14,817 bases of DNA from an uncultured Bacteroidota bacterium (GTDB lineage Bacteria > Bacteroidota > Bacteroidia > Chitinophagales > Chitinophagaceae): contig CAIWHI010000728.1 in NCBI GenBank assembly GCA_903912435.1, positions 1 to 14,817 of the forward strand, read 5' to 3'. The number at the start of each line of letters is the position of its first letter. Position 1 is the stretch's first letter. This document shows positions 1 through 6,210 of the stretch, one piece after another. The notes under the pieces were generated by a model. That model was not told the DNA's origin and did not search any database. It was given only the letters and a program-made list of their open reading frames with translations. The position numbers were made by a program, and so were the translations under genes.

Positions 1-141
1 ATTGGCTGTACGTTCCATATGCACATCACCGGTACCGGTGGAATTTGTTTAAAATAGTTAAGAAAAACACAATCACAATAATATTGCTTACCAGGTTCTA
101 TTTTTTCGGTAGTGGCTGTTGTCTCCAGAGGAAGAATAGTA
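1..141. repeat. Terminal direct repeat, left copy (circular overlap)
   Basis: These 141 bases are identical to 14677-14817. A gene reads cleanly through the join (272 down to 1, then on to 14673), so the repeat is best explained as assembly overlap of a circular molecule of about 14,676 bp, not as true terminal repeats. 141 is also a common largest k-mer size in metagenome assemblers, which fits (inference). Confidence 0.93.
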
Positions 142-272
142 TCAGGATCTATAGTCATTTCTTCCACCTTATTACCTGGTACACTATACCATACCTTTTT
201 TTTCCTGTCAGGATCACATTGGTCATAAATGATTTTTGCTTGAATATCCGAAAGTGCTTCAATTAGAATCAT
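1..272 (-). CDS. Small hypothetical protein, early operon, split by the linear cut
   Basis: Reading the minus strand from the ATG at 270-272 gives an open frame that runs to base 1, continues in the circular molecule into 14676, and stops at TAG 14673-14675. The product is 91 residues, beginning MILIEALSDIQAKIIYDQ and ending MCIWNVQPI. The start overlaps the upstream gene's stop as ATGA, which is typical of translational coupling. The stop overlaps the next gene's ATG (14692-14694) by 22 bases. The protein has several Lys/Arg after residue 20, a Cys-Asp-Cys near residue 70 and a short Pro-Val repeat near the end. I recognise no family. Coupling on both sides argues strongly that it is real. 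Confidence 0.75.
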   Translation of the reverse strand, partial: MILIEALSDIQAKIIYDQCDPDRKKKVWYSVPGNKVEEMTIDPDTILPLETTATTEKIEPGKQYYCDCVFLNYFKQIPPVPVMCIWNVQP

Positions 273-511
273 AACACAGCCTGTTTCAATTGTGAGACTA
301 CTTTGATATCCTTATCATCATCCACTTTGTAAATAGCATACAAATAAAGTGCCTGGTGCATTATATCACTATCACTTAATTTCCCTCTCTCTTCAGTCTG
401 TAGTTTTTTCTTCAGTATTTTTAAAGTTAGTAGTAATTCTGGCATTACTCGCATATGTATGTTATGCCTCCTACTTGTTTTACTACCTTGTTTCACTACT
501 TCATCTTCCAT
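269..511 (-). CDS. Ribbon-helix-helix-like small regulator, probable repressor
   Basis: The product is an 80-residue basic protein. A short polar N-terminus leads to a strand-like stretch HNIHMRV (about 16-22), a helix PELLLTLKILKKKL (24-37), a turn with LSDSD (46-50) and a second helix to about residue 62. That order and length fit the ribbon-helix-helix (MetJ/Arc) fold, which binds DNA as a dimer through the strand. The frame stays open up to 712, but that extension would cross a promoter and two terminators, so I choose the ATG at 509-511, about 15 bases after the predicted transcription start. Its promoter carries the palindromes TTTGTGTACACAAA and TTTGTATACACAAA, so autoregulation is likely (inference). 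It is the first gene of the early operon and is coupled to the next by ATGA. The fold call is from pattern only. Confidence 0.65.
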   Translation of the reverse strand: MEDEVVKQGSKTSRRHNIHMRVMPELLLTLKILKKKLQTEERGKLSDSDIMHQALYLYAIYKVDDDKDIKVVSQLKQAVL

Positions 512-522
512 TGTATATATCC

Positions 523-536
523 TTTGTGTACACAAA
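523..536. promoter_or_regulatory. Palindromic operator over P1 -7 box and start
   Basis: TTTGTGTACACAAA is a perfect 14-base palindrome overlapping the -7 box and probable start site of P1. Its core differs by one base from the TGTATACACA found at all three control-region promoters. It is a likely repressor site, plausibly for the 80-aa regulator encoded directly downstream (inference). Confidence 0.6.
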
Positions 537-562
537 TGTAGTGATAGTTTTGTATACACAAA
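533..562 (-). promoter_or_regulatory. Early promoter P1, Bacteroidota type
   Basis: Minus strand: -33 box TTTG (562-559), 18 bases, -7 box TACATTTG (540-533), matching the Bacteroidota consensus TTTG / TAnnTTTG. The start should fall near 526, just ahead of the ATG at 511. The -33 box follows directly on the U-tract of the terminator at 561-598. Confidence 0.75.
549..562. promoter_or_regulatory. Palindromic operator over P1 -33 box
   Basis: TTTGTATACACAAA is a 14-base near-palindrome covering the P1 -33 box and centred 26 bases from the palindrome at 523-536. Two similar sites bracketing one promoter suggest cooperative repression (inference). Confidence 0.55.
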
Positions 563-598
563 AAAAAATCCCAATAATTTTAAAAAATTATTGGGATT
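561..598 (-). terminator. Strong intrinsic terminator upstream of P1
   Basis: A perfect 14-bp stem (567-580 with 585-598, loop TAAA) is followed on the minus strand by eight U residues (568-561). It insulates P1 and the early operon from transcripts arriving from the control region. Confidence 0.85.
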
Positions 599-634
599 GG
601 TATTAAATGTGATATCTTTTTGTGGCCGTATGGC

Positions 635-642
635 CAAAGGTA
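635..642 (-). promoter_or_regulatory. Possible weak promoter -7 box
   Basis: TACCTTTG (642-635) matches the TAnnTTTG consensus, but the expected -33 position carries only TTCT, within the U-tract of the terminator at 658-693. A transcript from here would be only about 60 bases long before the terminator at 561-598. Weakly supported. Confidence 0.2.
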
Positions 643-654
643 TTGACAAATATT

Positions 655-772
655 GATAAAAAGAACGACCGTCTGTATATAAAGACGGTCGTTTCATTTC
701 AGTATAATGCACAGTTTTTGCGTTATTACGTTGTCAAATCCCCATAAGACAGAGCGTTTTTATCCTTAACTG
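655..772 (-). ncRNA. Candidate small RNA from P2
   Basis: P2 predicts a start near 772, and the next terminator is at 658-693, giving an RNA of about 115 bases with no convincing reading frame. One short frame (ATG 773-775, 13 codons) begins at or before the predicted start. The unit shares its operator with the early promoter, so it could be a regulatory RNA or a leader. Support is only promoter plus terminator. Confidence 0.35.
658..693 (-). terminator. Intrinsic terminator in control region
   Basis: A perfect 11-bp GC-containing stem (664-674 with 683-693, loop of 8) is followed on the minus strand by CTTTTT. It would end a transcript from promoter P2 after roughly 115 bases. Confidence 0.75.
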
Positions 773-777
773 CATAG

Positions 778-808
778 CAAATGTATACACAGTATTTGTA
801 TCTACAAA
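778..808 (-). promoter_or_regulatory. Promoter P2 with overlapping operator
   Basis: Minus strand: TTTG (808-805), 19 bases, TACATTTG (785-778). The -33 half is inside the inverted repeat TTTGTATCTACAAA (795-808), and TGTATACACA (782-791) abuts the -7 box. The 14 bases 778-791 are identical to 1005-1018 at P3. Confidence 0.7.
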
Positions 809-815
809 GTGGAAT

Positions 816-851
816 GGGGGATTTTTTTTTATACTATTGGCATGACCTGAA
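816..851. repeat. Dispersed intergenic repeat, copy 1
   Basis: On the plus strand it reads GGGGG, 11 mostly T bases, then TACTATTGGCAT, two bases, CCTGAA. The second copy is at 12256-12290; TACTATTGGCAT-nn-CCTGAA matches at 18 of 20 positions and the G5 run has nearly the same spacing. Both copies lie between genes. Possible origin, Rep site or shared translation-leader element. Confidence 0.6.
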
Positions 852-852
852 T

Positions 853-973
853 TGACTTCCCTAAATGGACAGAGGCCAACGAAGGTTATTATACCTTGTT
901 GGCCTCCGCTCGTAATAATGCGACGAACTATTATTACCGGTCTACCTCCTTTAATAAGCATTTCCGGAAGTCA
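853..973. other. Branched stem structure (candidate origin, packaging signal or RNA)
   Basis: An 8-bp closing stem (TGACTTCC 853-860 with GGAAGTCA 966-973) encloses two hairpins. The first is 872-906: 9 bp, one bulged base, 5 bp, loop TATTAT. The second is 912-937: 8 bp, GTAATAAT with ATTATTAC, loop of 10. No U-tract follows, so it does not look like a terminator. It lies just downstream of P3 and next to repeat copy 1. It could act as single-stranded DNA (origin or packaging) or as a structured RNA leader. Confidence 0.5.
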
Positions 974-1004
974 CTCCTTTAACGCCTACTAAACTTCGAC
1001 ACCA

Positions 1005-1035
1005 CAAATGTATACACATATATTTACAAAACAAA
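1005..1035 (-). promoter_or_regulatory. Promoter P3 with overlapping operator
   Basis: Minus strand: TTTG (1035-1032), 19 bases, TACATTTG (1012-1005). TGTATACACA at 1009-1018 overlaps the -7 box, as at P2. The -33 box is formed by the U-tract of the virion-operon terminator. The transcript would enter the branched structure at 853-973; I see no convincing coding gene there. Confidence 0.65.
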
Positions 1036-1064
1036 AAAATAGGGTAGTCGCTCCTGACTACCCT
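1033..1064 (-). terminator. Terminator of the virion operon
   Basis: A 9-bp stem (AGGGTAGTC 1041-1049 with GACTACCCT 1056-1064, loop of 6) is followed on the minus strand by a run of seven T residues (1039-1033). It lies 28 bases after the stop of the last structural gene. Confidence 0.88.
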
Positions 1065-1091
1065 TCACCATCCCATGCATCAGGGAATTGT

Positions 1092-1970
1092 TTATGACTT
1101 CAATACTTTAATTACCGTTAGTACTCCTACACCTATTCCTATACCGGTTAAGATTGGATGCAGCTTAAACCAACTATCTTTTACTATTACTTTACCGGTC
1201 TTAGGATCAACCTGGTCTGTTGGGTCCCACTCCTTTATCCCGGGCATGTTACGGAGTGCATATCTGGCACGTACCAGAGCATCGAAATAGCTACTTTCCG
1301 ATTCCTCAAAATAGCCGTTTTTCTTTAGCCTGGATACGTAGTCTTCTAGTGTTTTCGCACCTGCAGGATTAGCTTTTTTGGTGAGCTCATGGATGTAGGC
1401 AGCTAACCAATCTTCTTTGGTTTTAAAACCTGCGAACTTCCTCAATCCTACCTGTACTATGTAGGCTCCCTTCTGTTTCGCATAGGTGATACCTGATCCG
1501 TTATTATGCTTCACCCACAAGTTACTACTCCATCTATCAGTTTCATGATAACTCTGATATACGGCAAATGTGGCTGCCGGATCACCTAGAGCAGAGAGCA
1601 GCGCATTATGCAGCCAATTGGCCACACTATACAGATCACTAAATACATTCTTTACTGCGGTAGGATCAGATGGAATACGTACACGGCCATTATCTAATGA
1701 TTTCTGTTGGTTAGGGCCGGTATAGTTACCTGGTGTAAGTGGAATAATCCCACCACTTGGAGATACCTTATTACCTGGTATATCAGGTGTATTTGATTTC
1801 CAATCTCCTGAATCACCAATTCGGTTAAACATTTCTACCCATCCTACCCTGTGACTATATACCGGCCTGTGGTGTATGCGGTGTAAATGGTGTGGATGAT
1901 GATATACAGGATGGTGATGGAATCTTTGATCCCATACATCTCCTATTTGTATATCATTTCCTAACCCCAT
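1092..1970 (-). CDS. Glucosaminidase-like virion lysin with C-terminal membrane anchor
   Basis: This 292-residue protein resembles the glucosaminidase/FlgJ-type muramidase group (PF01832-like). The core runs about 105-235: FAVYQSYHETDRWSS supplies the probable catalytic Glu143, followed by an NNGSGI segment, a KFAGFKTKEDWLAAYIHEL region and a DYVSRLKKNGYF segment, in the order seen in that family. A hydrophobic segment (about 270-288) near the C-terminus, ending VIKVLKS, should anchor it in a membrane. Residues 18-40 hold 11 histidines, an unusual metal-binding-like stretch. The N-terminus GLGNDIQIGDV and VGWVE (42-46) echo motifs in the transglutaminase-fold and multi-pass membrane proteins. 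It is last in the virion operon, just before the terminator. Probable role: local peptidoglycan cutting during entry or release. Confidence 0.65.
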   Translation of the reverse strand: MGLGNDIQIGDVWDQRFHHHPVYHHPHHLHRIHHRPVYSHRVGWVEMFNRIGDSGDWKSNTPDIPGNKVSPSGGIIPLTPGNYTGPNQQKSLDNGRVRIPSDPTAVKNVFSDLYSVANWLHNALLSALGDPAATFAVYQSYHETDRWSSNLWVKHNNGSGITYAKQKGAYIVQVGLRKFAGFKTKEDWLAAYIHELTKKANPAGAKTLEDYVSRLKKNGYFEESESSYFDALVRARYALRNMPGIKEWDPTDQVDPKTGKVIVKDSWFKLHPILTGIGIGVGVLTVIKVLKS

Positions 1971-1986
1971 TTTAAATTAGTTTTTT

Positions 1987-2829
1987 TTATCTAAAAGATA
2001 TTAAACAATCAAAGTCCCAGGTTGTTCCTATGACACCTGTACCAATATAAAATGTAATTGTAAATCGGCCTGTTCCATAAGCAATGCTATAGCCTAATGT
2101 ATTGTAAAAATTGGCTGCTGTCTCTGCATTTTTTGGAGTAATACCACCAACATACGTTGGATTACCTGTAGTTATAATAACCAATGTTGCAGCACCAACA
2201 GTAATTGGTGCTGTATAATTCCTGTGTTCTATTGATACTGCGGGTATATCGCTCAATAATGCTAATGTACCATCTCGGTTAGGTAAACTATAAGTTCTTA
2301 GTGTTGCCGGCGTTAAACCAGAATAATCTAAATTGAATGACCTAACCGCTCCTGTATCGTTATAATTCAATGCTCCGTCCTGACATGAAAAAATAGCATA
2401 ACCACCATTTGCAACATCAATAATTTGTATGGTGTTACATTGTATATCATTAGTGGTATTATAACCGTTATCTGTAACCGCCTGTAAATTCCCTGTGCTT
2501 ACATCGGATAAAAACGCTAGAAAGCCACTGCCGTCCTGATATTGTATTACCTGGTCCGCGGACAATATTGGTGGGTAGGTGACAATTAAATTAAATCCTG
2601 TTGAAGGCTGGTTGTATTGGTTTTCCTGGAAAGATATAAACTGATTAGCTCCACCTGTAACAGGATTTGAAACTGTTAACCCGTTTCCATTTAATTGTAT
2701 GCCTGTATTGGTATTTGAACCAATATCACAAACAGATTGCAGATCACCAGATACACCACCACCGCCACCACCACCAGGGGGAAAAATGGGGCCTAAGTCC
2801 ATATATCTTATAATGATACTATCTCTCAT
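1987..2829 (-). CDS. Modular spike or receptor-binding protein
   Basis: This 280-residue, Gly/Asn/Thr-rich protein looks like a phage fibre or spike. A short N-terminus ends in a hinge of seven glycines (19-25). Two similar modules follow: GDLQSVCDIGSNTNTGIQ (28-45) matches GNLQAVTDNGYNTTNDIQ (113-130), and each module closes with a fibre-type phrase, GSGFLAFLSDV (100-110) and RDGTLALLSDI (185-195). The last 85 residues, without repeats, probably form the receptor-binding tip. Met1 (2827-2829) overlaps the upstream gene by 11 bases; Met10 (2800-2802) is an alternative start with a 16-base gap. Expected location is the capsid vertex. The call rests on module pattern and position. Confidence 0.6.
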   Translation of the reverse strand: MRDSIIIRYMDLGPIFPPGGGGGGGVSGDLQSVCDIGSNTNTGIQLNGNGLTVSNPVTGGANQFISFQENQYNQPSTGFNLIVTYPPILSADQVIQYQDGSGFLAFLSDVSTGNLQAVTDNGYNTTNDIQCNTIQIIDVANGGYAIFSCQDGALNYNDTGAVRSFNLDYSGLTPATLRTYSLPNRDGTLALLSDIPAVSIEHRNYTAPITVGAATLVIITTGNPTYVGGITPKNAETAANFYNTLGYSIAYGTGRFTITFYIGTGVIGTTWDFDCLISFR

Positions 2830-3202
2830 ACATGTTATTTAGCATCTGTACAGTTAATTTATTTAAAGGCTGCTGTCCTCCTGATGTAGTCGTACTATTG
2901 AATACTATATCATAAGATGTAATGATTACTCTACCTGTAGTAGATCCTATCTTATAAGCTTCTCCCCCTTCATATTTACCGGTAGTAGTATTTAACTTAC
3001 TCGGTGCTAGTCTCACACTACCAGATATTATTACTTCCTGGTTGCCCTGGTTCCAAAATGCGACCTCGGTACAATTAGGCCGGAATATACCATCTTTAGT
3101 GATGGTAGTAAATGTGATATCACATTTCTGCTCTTGCTCCCTATTTCTGGGATTAATGACCGATAATATTTTCCCTAGTATATCCAGTATATTCATTTCC
3201 AT
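2819..3202 (-). CDS. Small beta-rich virion protein (function unknown)
   Basis: The product is 127 residues. An N-terminal amphipathic helix (ILDILGKILSVINP, about 5-18) is followed by alternating beta-strand-like stretches such as CDITFTTITKDGIFRP and EVIISGSVRLAP. Its ATG (3200-3202) overlaps the upstream TAA as TAATG, so translation is coupled. It sits between a coiled-coil structural protein and the spike, which suggests a vertex or spike-base protein, but no family is recognised. Met3 is an alternative start. Confidence 0.55.
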   Translation of the reverse strand: MEMNILDILGKILSVINPRNREQEQKCDITFTTITKDGIFRPNCTEVAFWNQGNQEVIISGSVRLAPSKLNTTTGKYEGGEAYKIGSTTGRVIITSYDIVFNSTTTSGGQQPLNKLTVQMLNNMYER

Positions 3203-4101
3203 TACATTTCCCTTAAAGCTTCAATAGCATTATTGAATGTTTTTGGCTTATTATTAGCTACTTCCGCAAGCTTCACCATGTCAAATACATATTCCGTATC
3301 TGCTTTATTCATGGCATCTTCAAATCCTGGTAATGCCTTACCTGATTGATCAAGCTTTACACCGTGTTTATTTCGGTAGGCGTTGATGAGTGCTTTCTGG
3401 CTCCAGGCTAGTTGTTCCTGGAGTGGTTTGTCTTGTCCTGGCTTATCCATATTAATACCGGCCATTTGTACGGGCCGCTCTGTAATGCTTGTTGCTTTAA
3501 GGCCAATTCCCTTAAATACATTAGTAAGGCCTTCAATAAGTCCTTTGATTGGCTCCTGTATCCATTCGTGTTTGTCTCCCAACTTCACAATACTACCAAT
3601 CATACCTAAGTCCTCTTCATCATCATCATCATCATCCGCATTTAGTTTGCGCTCCAGTTCCCTGATTTCATCTTCTTTTTTCTCCAAGGCGTACTGATGC
3701 TGCAGCTTGATGATATCCATTTTGGCATCAATGTACTGCATCATTAATGTAGGGTTATTGGCCGCATTTGCAGGCCCACCGGCTTTAGCCGTAATAGCTG
3801 CTATTTGCGCTTCAGTATCAGCTACTTTGAACCCTAATGATGCGAAATAAGGATCGGAATTGTTTACCTTATTGTTTTTATTATATGCCTCATAGCAGCG
3901 CAAATCGAATATTTGTGTAGTGCCTCCCTGCTCCATCACAGTGAGGAAGTCTTCTAACTCTTTATACCTGTTTGCCGGATGATCGCTCTTAGAGCAGGTT
4001 AAAGGTTTGTTTCCCTCGAAAATAGCAAATACAGGACATCCGTGGATATCCTTATAAATTGCCAATACTCCGGCCTTATCCCTGCACAATACTGCTCCCA
4101 T
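3202..4101 (-). CDS. Coiled-coil structural protein with poly-Asp tract (function unknown)
   Basis: This 299-residue protein has a Cys-containing N-terminal region (1-90), an Ala/Asn-rich linker (105-118) and a strongly helical, probably coiled-coil stretch (about 117-153). An acidic run follows: six Asp at 156-161, then EED. A central helical part (GLIEGLTNVFKGIG, 187-200) and a helical C-terminus complete it. The acidic run is encoded by an ATC trinucleotide repeat near 3625-3640. It starts two bases after the first capsid-candidate stop and ends in a TAATG overlap with the next gene. A minor capsid, scaffold or vertex protein is likely by context only. Confidence 0.5.
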   Translation of the reverse strand: MGAVLCRDKAGVLAIYKDIHGCPVFAIFEGNKPLTCSKSDHPANRYKELEDFLTVMEQGGTTQIFDLRCYEAYNKNNKVNNSDPYFASLGFKVADTEAQIAAITAKAGGPANAANNPTLMMQYIDAKMDIIKLQHQYALEKKEDEIRELERKLNADDDDDDEEDLGMIGSIVKLGDKHEWIQEPIKGLIEGLTNVFKGIGLKATSITERPVQMAGINMDKPGQDKPLQEQLAWSQKALINAYRNKHGVKLDQSGKALPGFEDAMNKADTEYVFDMVKLAEVANNKPKTFNNAIEALREM

Positions 4102-4103
4102 AA

Positions 4104-4730
4104 TTAATTACGTGTAATGCGCTTACCATTAATATCCAACCATGAATAATATACGCCTAGTACTACAGCCTGATTAACTGAATTGTTAAGACCACCATTA
4201 GCGATCTGAAGTATACACTTATCCCAACTTACATACATGTTGTAAAATGTCTGCAATTGCCTTGTAAATGGGTCTGGCCCTACTATTGAAGATGCAGAAC
4301 TACCGGCATTTTGTATTCGGTGCAGTGCTGTTAATGGTAAGTACTTTTGGTTTTGTTGTGTACTTGTGAACCTTCCATTACCTTGGGCTGATTTAGATGG
4401 TACCCAAATTTTTTTACCATCCTTAAATTGTGGCTCCCCTGTTTCAGGATTGAGCAGGAAATGACCGGTATCATCAGCGTCATTAGTCTCCAGGATAACA
4501 CTGCAATAGCTTGCCTGTACACCATCTATTACAAGATAGTTACTTGGCTGGCTACGCCTAAGATCGGTCTGAAAATATGTTTCCATTGCCACTACACGTG
4601 CATACCTGATATCAGACTGATCCTCGAACTTAATTTGAGTTTGGTTGTTTTCTGATGCCAGTATTTTTACTTCTACAGCCCTAAAGTGGGCTTTACCTGT
4701 GATCAGATTATTATCTACTCCATTATGCAT
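4104..4730 (-). CDS. Beta-rich capsid protein candidate (second capsid or penton)
   Basis: This 208-residue protein has a beta-strand pattern with little helix: VEVKILASE, TQIKFED, NYLVIDGVQASYCSVILE, then a C-terminal VVLGVYYSWLDI. It has no signal peptide or membrane span. Size and pattern would suit a single jelly-roll capsid or penton protein. It follows the larger capsid candidate, separated by a hairpin at 4765-4797 that could lower its expression relative to that gene, as expected for a minor capsid component. No sequence family is recognised, so the role is inferred from strand content and position. Confidence 0.45.
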   Translation of the reverse strand: MHNGVDNNLITGKAHFRAVEVKILASENNQTQIKFEDQSDIRYARVVAMETYFQTDLRRSQPSNYLVIDGVQASYCSVILETNDADDTGHFLLNPETGEPQFKDGKKIWVPSKSAQGNGRFTSTQQNQKYLPLTALHRIQNAGSSASSIVGPDPFTRQLQTFYNMYVSWDKCILQIANGGLNNSVNQAVVLGVYYSWLDINGKRITRN

Positions 4731-4764
4731 ATAAGAGTGATTTATTTTTGTGATGTAAATATAC

Positions 4765-4797
4765 AGAAAATGGGATTACTTGTGAATCCCATTTTCT
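4765..4797 (-). terminator. Hairpin after the major capsid candidate, probable partial terminator
   Basis: A perfect 13-bp stem (AGAAAATGGGATT 4765-4777 with AATCCCATTTTCT 4785-4797, loop of 7) lies in the 88-base gap after the 269-aa gene. The U-rich part falls inside the stem, so termination may be partial, or the hairpin may protect upstream mRNA. Either would favour the upstream gene. Confidence 0.6.
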
Positions 4798-4818
4798 AAA
4801 GTGAAAGCAAATCAAAAT

Positions 4819-5628
4819 TTAATTCTTCGACTGGTTATCCATGATACTTGAACAGTTTTGGGCTAAGAACCCTTCCAGTTTCAATACCAGGAATATTTGT
4901 ACCACACTACCGGTAATACCCATCGTAGCCAATGAATAAGGATAAGAAATAGTATACTCATTATCATTACCACCATTTATGACCCACATGGGTTCAACAA
5001 CTATAATACCATCTTCATTATACCTACCCGGATTGAAGTACTCCCAGGCCGGGCCGATTCCACCTGATGGATCACCCTGCATTTGTGGGATATACAAATG
5101 TTGTAGCATATCCCAGGCCGGAGTAAGCACATCATTATTTACCGTAACTGTCATTGTCGCACCAGTCCAGATACCCATCATCATGATCGGATTGATACCC
5201 CCGGCAAGGAAGGTAGATGTAGGGCAAGTGAAGAGCAGGAACTGATATCCGGTAGAGCCACCTGGAGATGTCTTCATGTAAATGTAGAATCCTATCCGGT
5301 TACAGAAAAATACGTCCTGAATCTTTAGGCGTGTTTCTGTTGGCTGTGTACCTTGTACGGTAGGGCCATTATTAGCCGCCACATTCGTCAATAATGCGAA
5401 TGGGTAGTTAGTCAGGTTAGGCTGTAGTAGAATCTCCAGACGAAGGAAGGAACGTGTTACCTTAACCTTCTTGAAGTTACCTTCATCCTTATTAACTACA
5501 TACCTGGATAATGGACGGCCACTTGCGTCCTTTAGCCTGTCTTTGTACCCGGATGCCGGGTCACGTTGCTCGATTACGTTGATAACGGTTCTGTATGAGT
5601 TGCGGTAAAATTCTTGCCCTAAAGCCAT
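4819..5628 (-). CDS. Major capsid protein candidate (jelly-roll type)
   Basis: This 269-residue protein has no signal peptide or membrane span and many beta strands: KVTRSFLRLEILLQP (57-70), RLKIQDVFFCNRIGFYIYM (100-118), a hydrophobic GINPIMMMGIWTGATMTVTV stretch, and EPMWVINGGNDNEYTISYP (212-230). The last resembles the closing strands of jelly-roll viral capsid proteins, but this is a visual impression. It lies mid-operon after the membrane and basic proteins and is followed by a strong hairpin, the usual place for a highly expressed capsid gene. Length is a little short for a double jelly roll (FLiP-like coats are nearer 300 residues), so a single jelly-roll two-protein shell with the 208-aa product is an alternative. 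Confidence 0.5.
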   Translation of the reverse strand: MALGQEFYRNSYRTVINVIEQRDPASGYKDRLKDASGRPLSRYVVNKDEGNFKKVKVTRSFLRLEILLQPNLTNYPFALLTNVAANNGPTVQGTQPTETRLKIQDVFFCNRIGFYIYMKTSPGGSTGYQFLLFTCPTSTFLAGGINPIMMMGIWTGATMTVTVNNDVLTPAWDMLQHLYIPQMQGDPSGGIGPAWEYFNPGRYNEDGIIVVEPMWVINGGNDNEYTISYPYSLATMGITGSVVQIFLVLKLEGFLAQNCSSIMDNQSKN

Positions 5629-5679
5629 TTTATTAAATTTAAAAATTAATGATGTTGTTTACTTAGTTACCTGTCATTA

Positions 5680-6177
5680 TTAATTGCCCATATAATCTGC
5701 ATAAGTCGCTCCATTGATATCATCCCCAATGGTTGTTTCATTCCCTAGACCGCCGATTGTTTGCTCATTAGATAATCCATTGAGGTACATTATCTCCTCC
5801 CTGGAGCTTCCACCATGACCACTACCAAACAGGCCGGCCACCATTTCATCTACTCCATGAAGTACACCAAATTCGTGACCAAGGCCAATGGCTCCTGCTC
5901 CTGCCACGCCCCAGGCTATTCCCCTGATGAGTGGGCTTTTATTAGATGTGAACATGATACCTCCGGCAAGCTCCAACCCTGCTACTACCTTAGGTGGTAA
6001 TATGGTTAGGTGCTTTTGAACGGTGGTAGCTATCATTGTTCCACCGATCAAACCAAGACCGGTATACAATGTTTCTGCCAGATTAATCTTTGGCATATGA
6101 AGTCCACTTACACGGTGAGACTTCCGTTTTGCGGGTTTATGGCCCTTTCCGTGATGCTTTGTTAAAGCTTTGGACAT
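5680..6177 (-). CDS. Multi-pass virion membrane protein candidate
   Basis: This 165-residue protein has a very basic N-terminus rich in Lys and His (1-22), then three hydrophobic, glycine-rich segments (about 37-52, 61-77 and 82-101) that look like membrane spans. The C-terminal tail contains GLSNEQTI (134-141) and GLGNETTIGDD (144-153), a repeated motif also present in the lysin and related to one in the transglutaminase-fold protein. It ends with DYMGN. The gene lies between the basic protein and the major capsid candidate. A role linking the internal membrane to genome or capsid is plausible (inference). No family recognised. Confidence 0.55.
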   Translation of the reverse strand: MSKALTKHHGKGHKPAKRKSHRVSGLHMPKINLAETLYTGLGLIGGTMIATTVQKHLTILPPKVVAGLELAGGIMFTSNKSPLIRGIAWGVAGAGAIGLGHEFGVLHGVDEMVAGLFGSGHGGSSREEIMYLNGLSNEQTIGGLGNETTIGDDINGATYADYMGN

Positions 6178-6210
6178 AATGGATAAATTTAAAATTAAAA
6201 ATATAAAATC

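Noticed and set aside
45..266. Plus-strand frames over 1-1300, including one of 73 codons from 45
   Set aside because: They start at TTG or are antisense to coupled minus-strand genes or control sites, with no plus-strand promoter or terminator seen.
512..712. N-terminal extension of the 80-aa regulator to a start at 712 (147 residues)
   Set aside because: The extra part runs through promoter P1, its palindromic operators and two terminators, and its sequence looks non-coding. The ATG at 511 fits the predicted transcript start.
734..961. A 75-codon minus-strand frame with an AAAGGAG upstream of its start
   Set aside because: It crosses the branched structure, repeat copy 1 and promoter P2, and its composition is unlike the other proteins. 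I treat it as chance, though a transcript from P3 would include its start.
3618..3642. ATC trinucleotide repeat as a phase-variable microsatellite
   Set aside because: It encodes an in-frame Asp run, so changes in length would not shift the frame. It is better read as an acidic protein segment.
3383..3697. Plus-strand frames inside structural genes (for example 104 codons here, 88 codons at 4979-5245)
   Set aside because: They mirror the codon pattern of the minus-strand genes, including serine runs opposite the poly-Asp tract, and have no expression signals.
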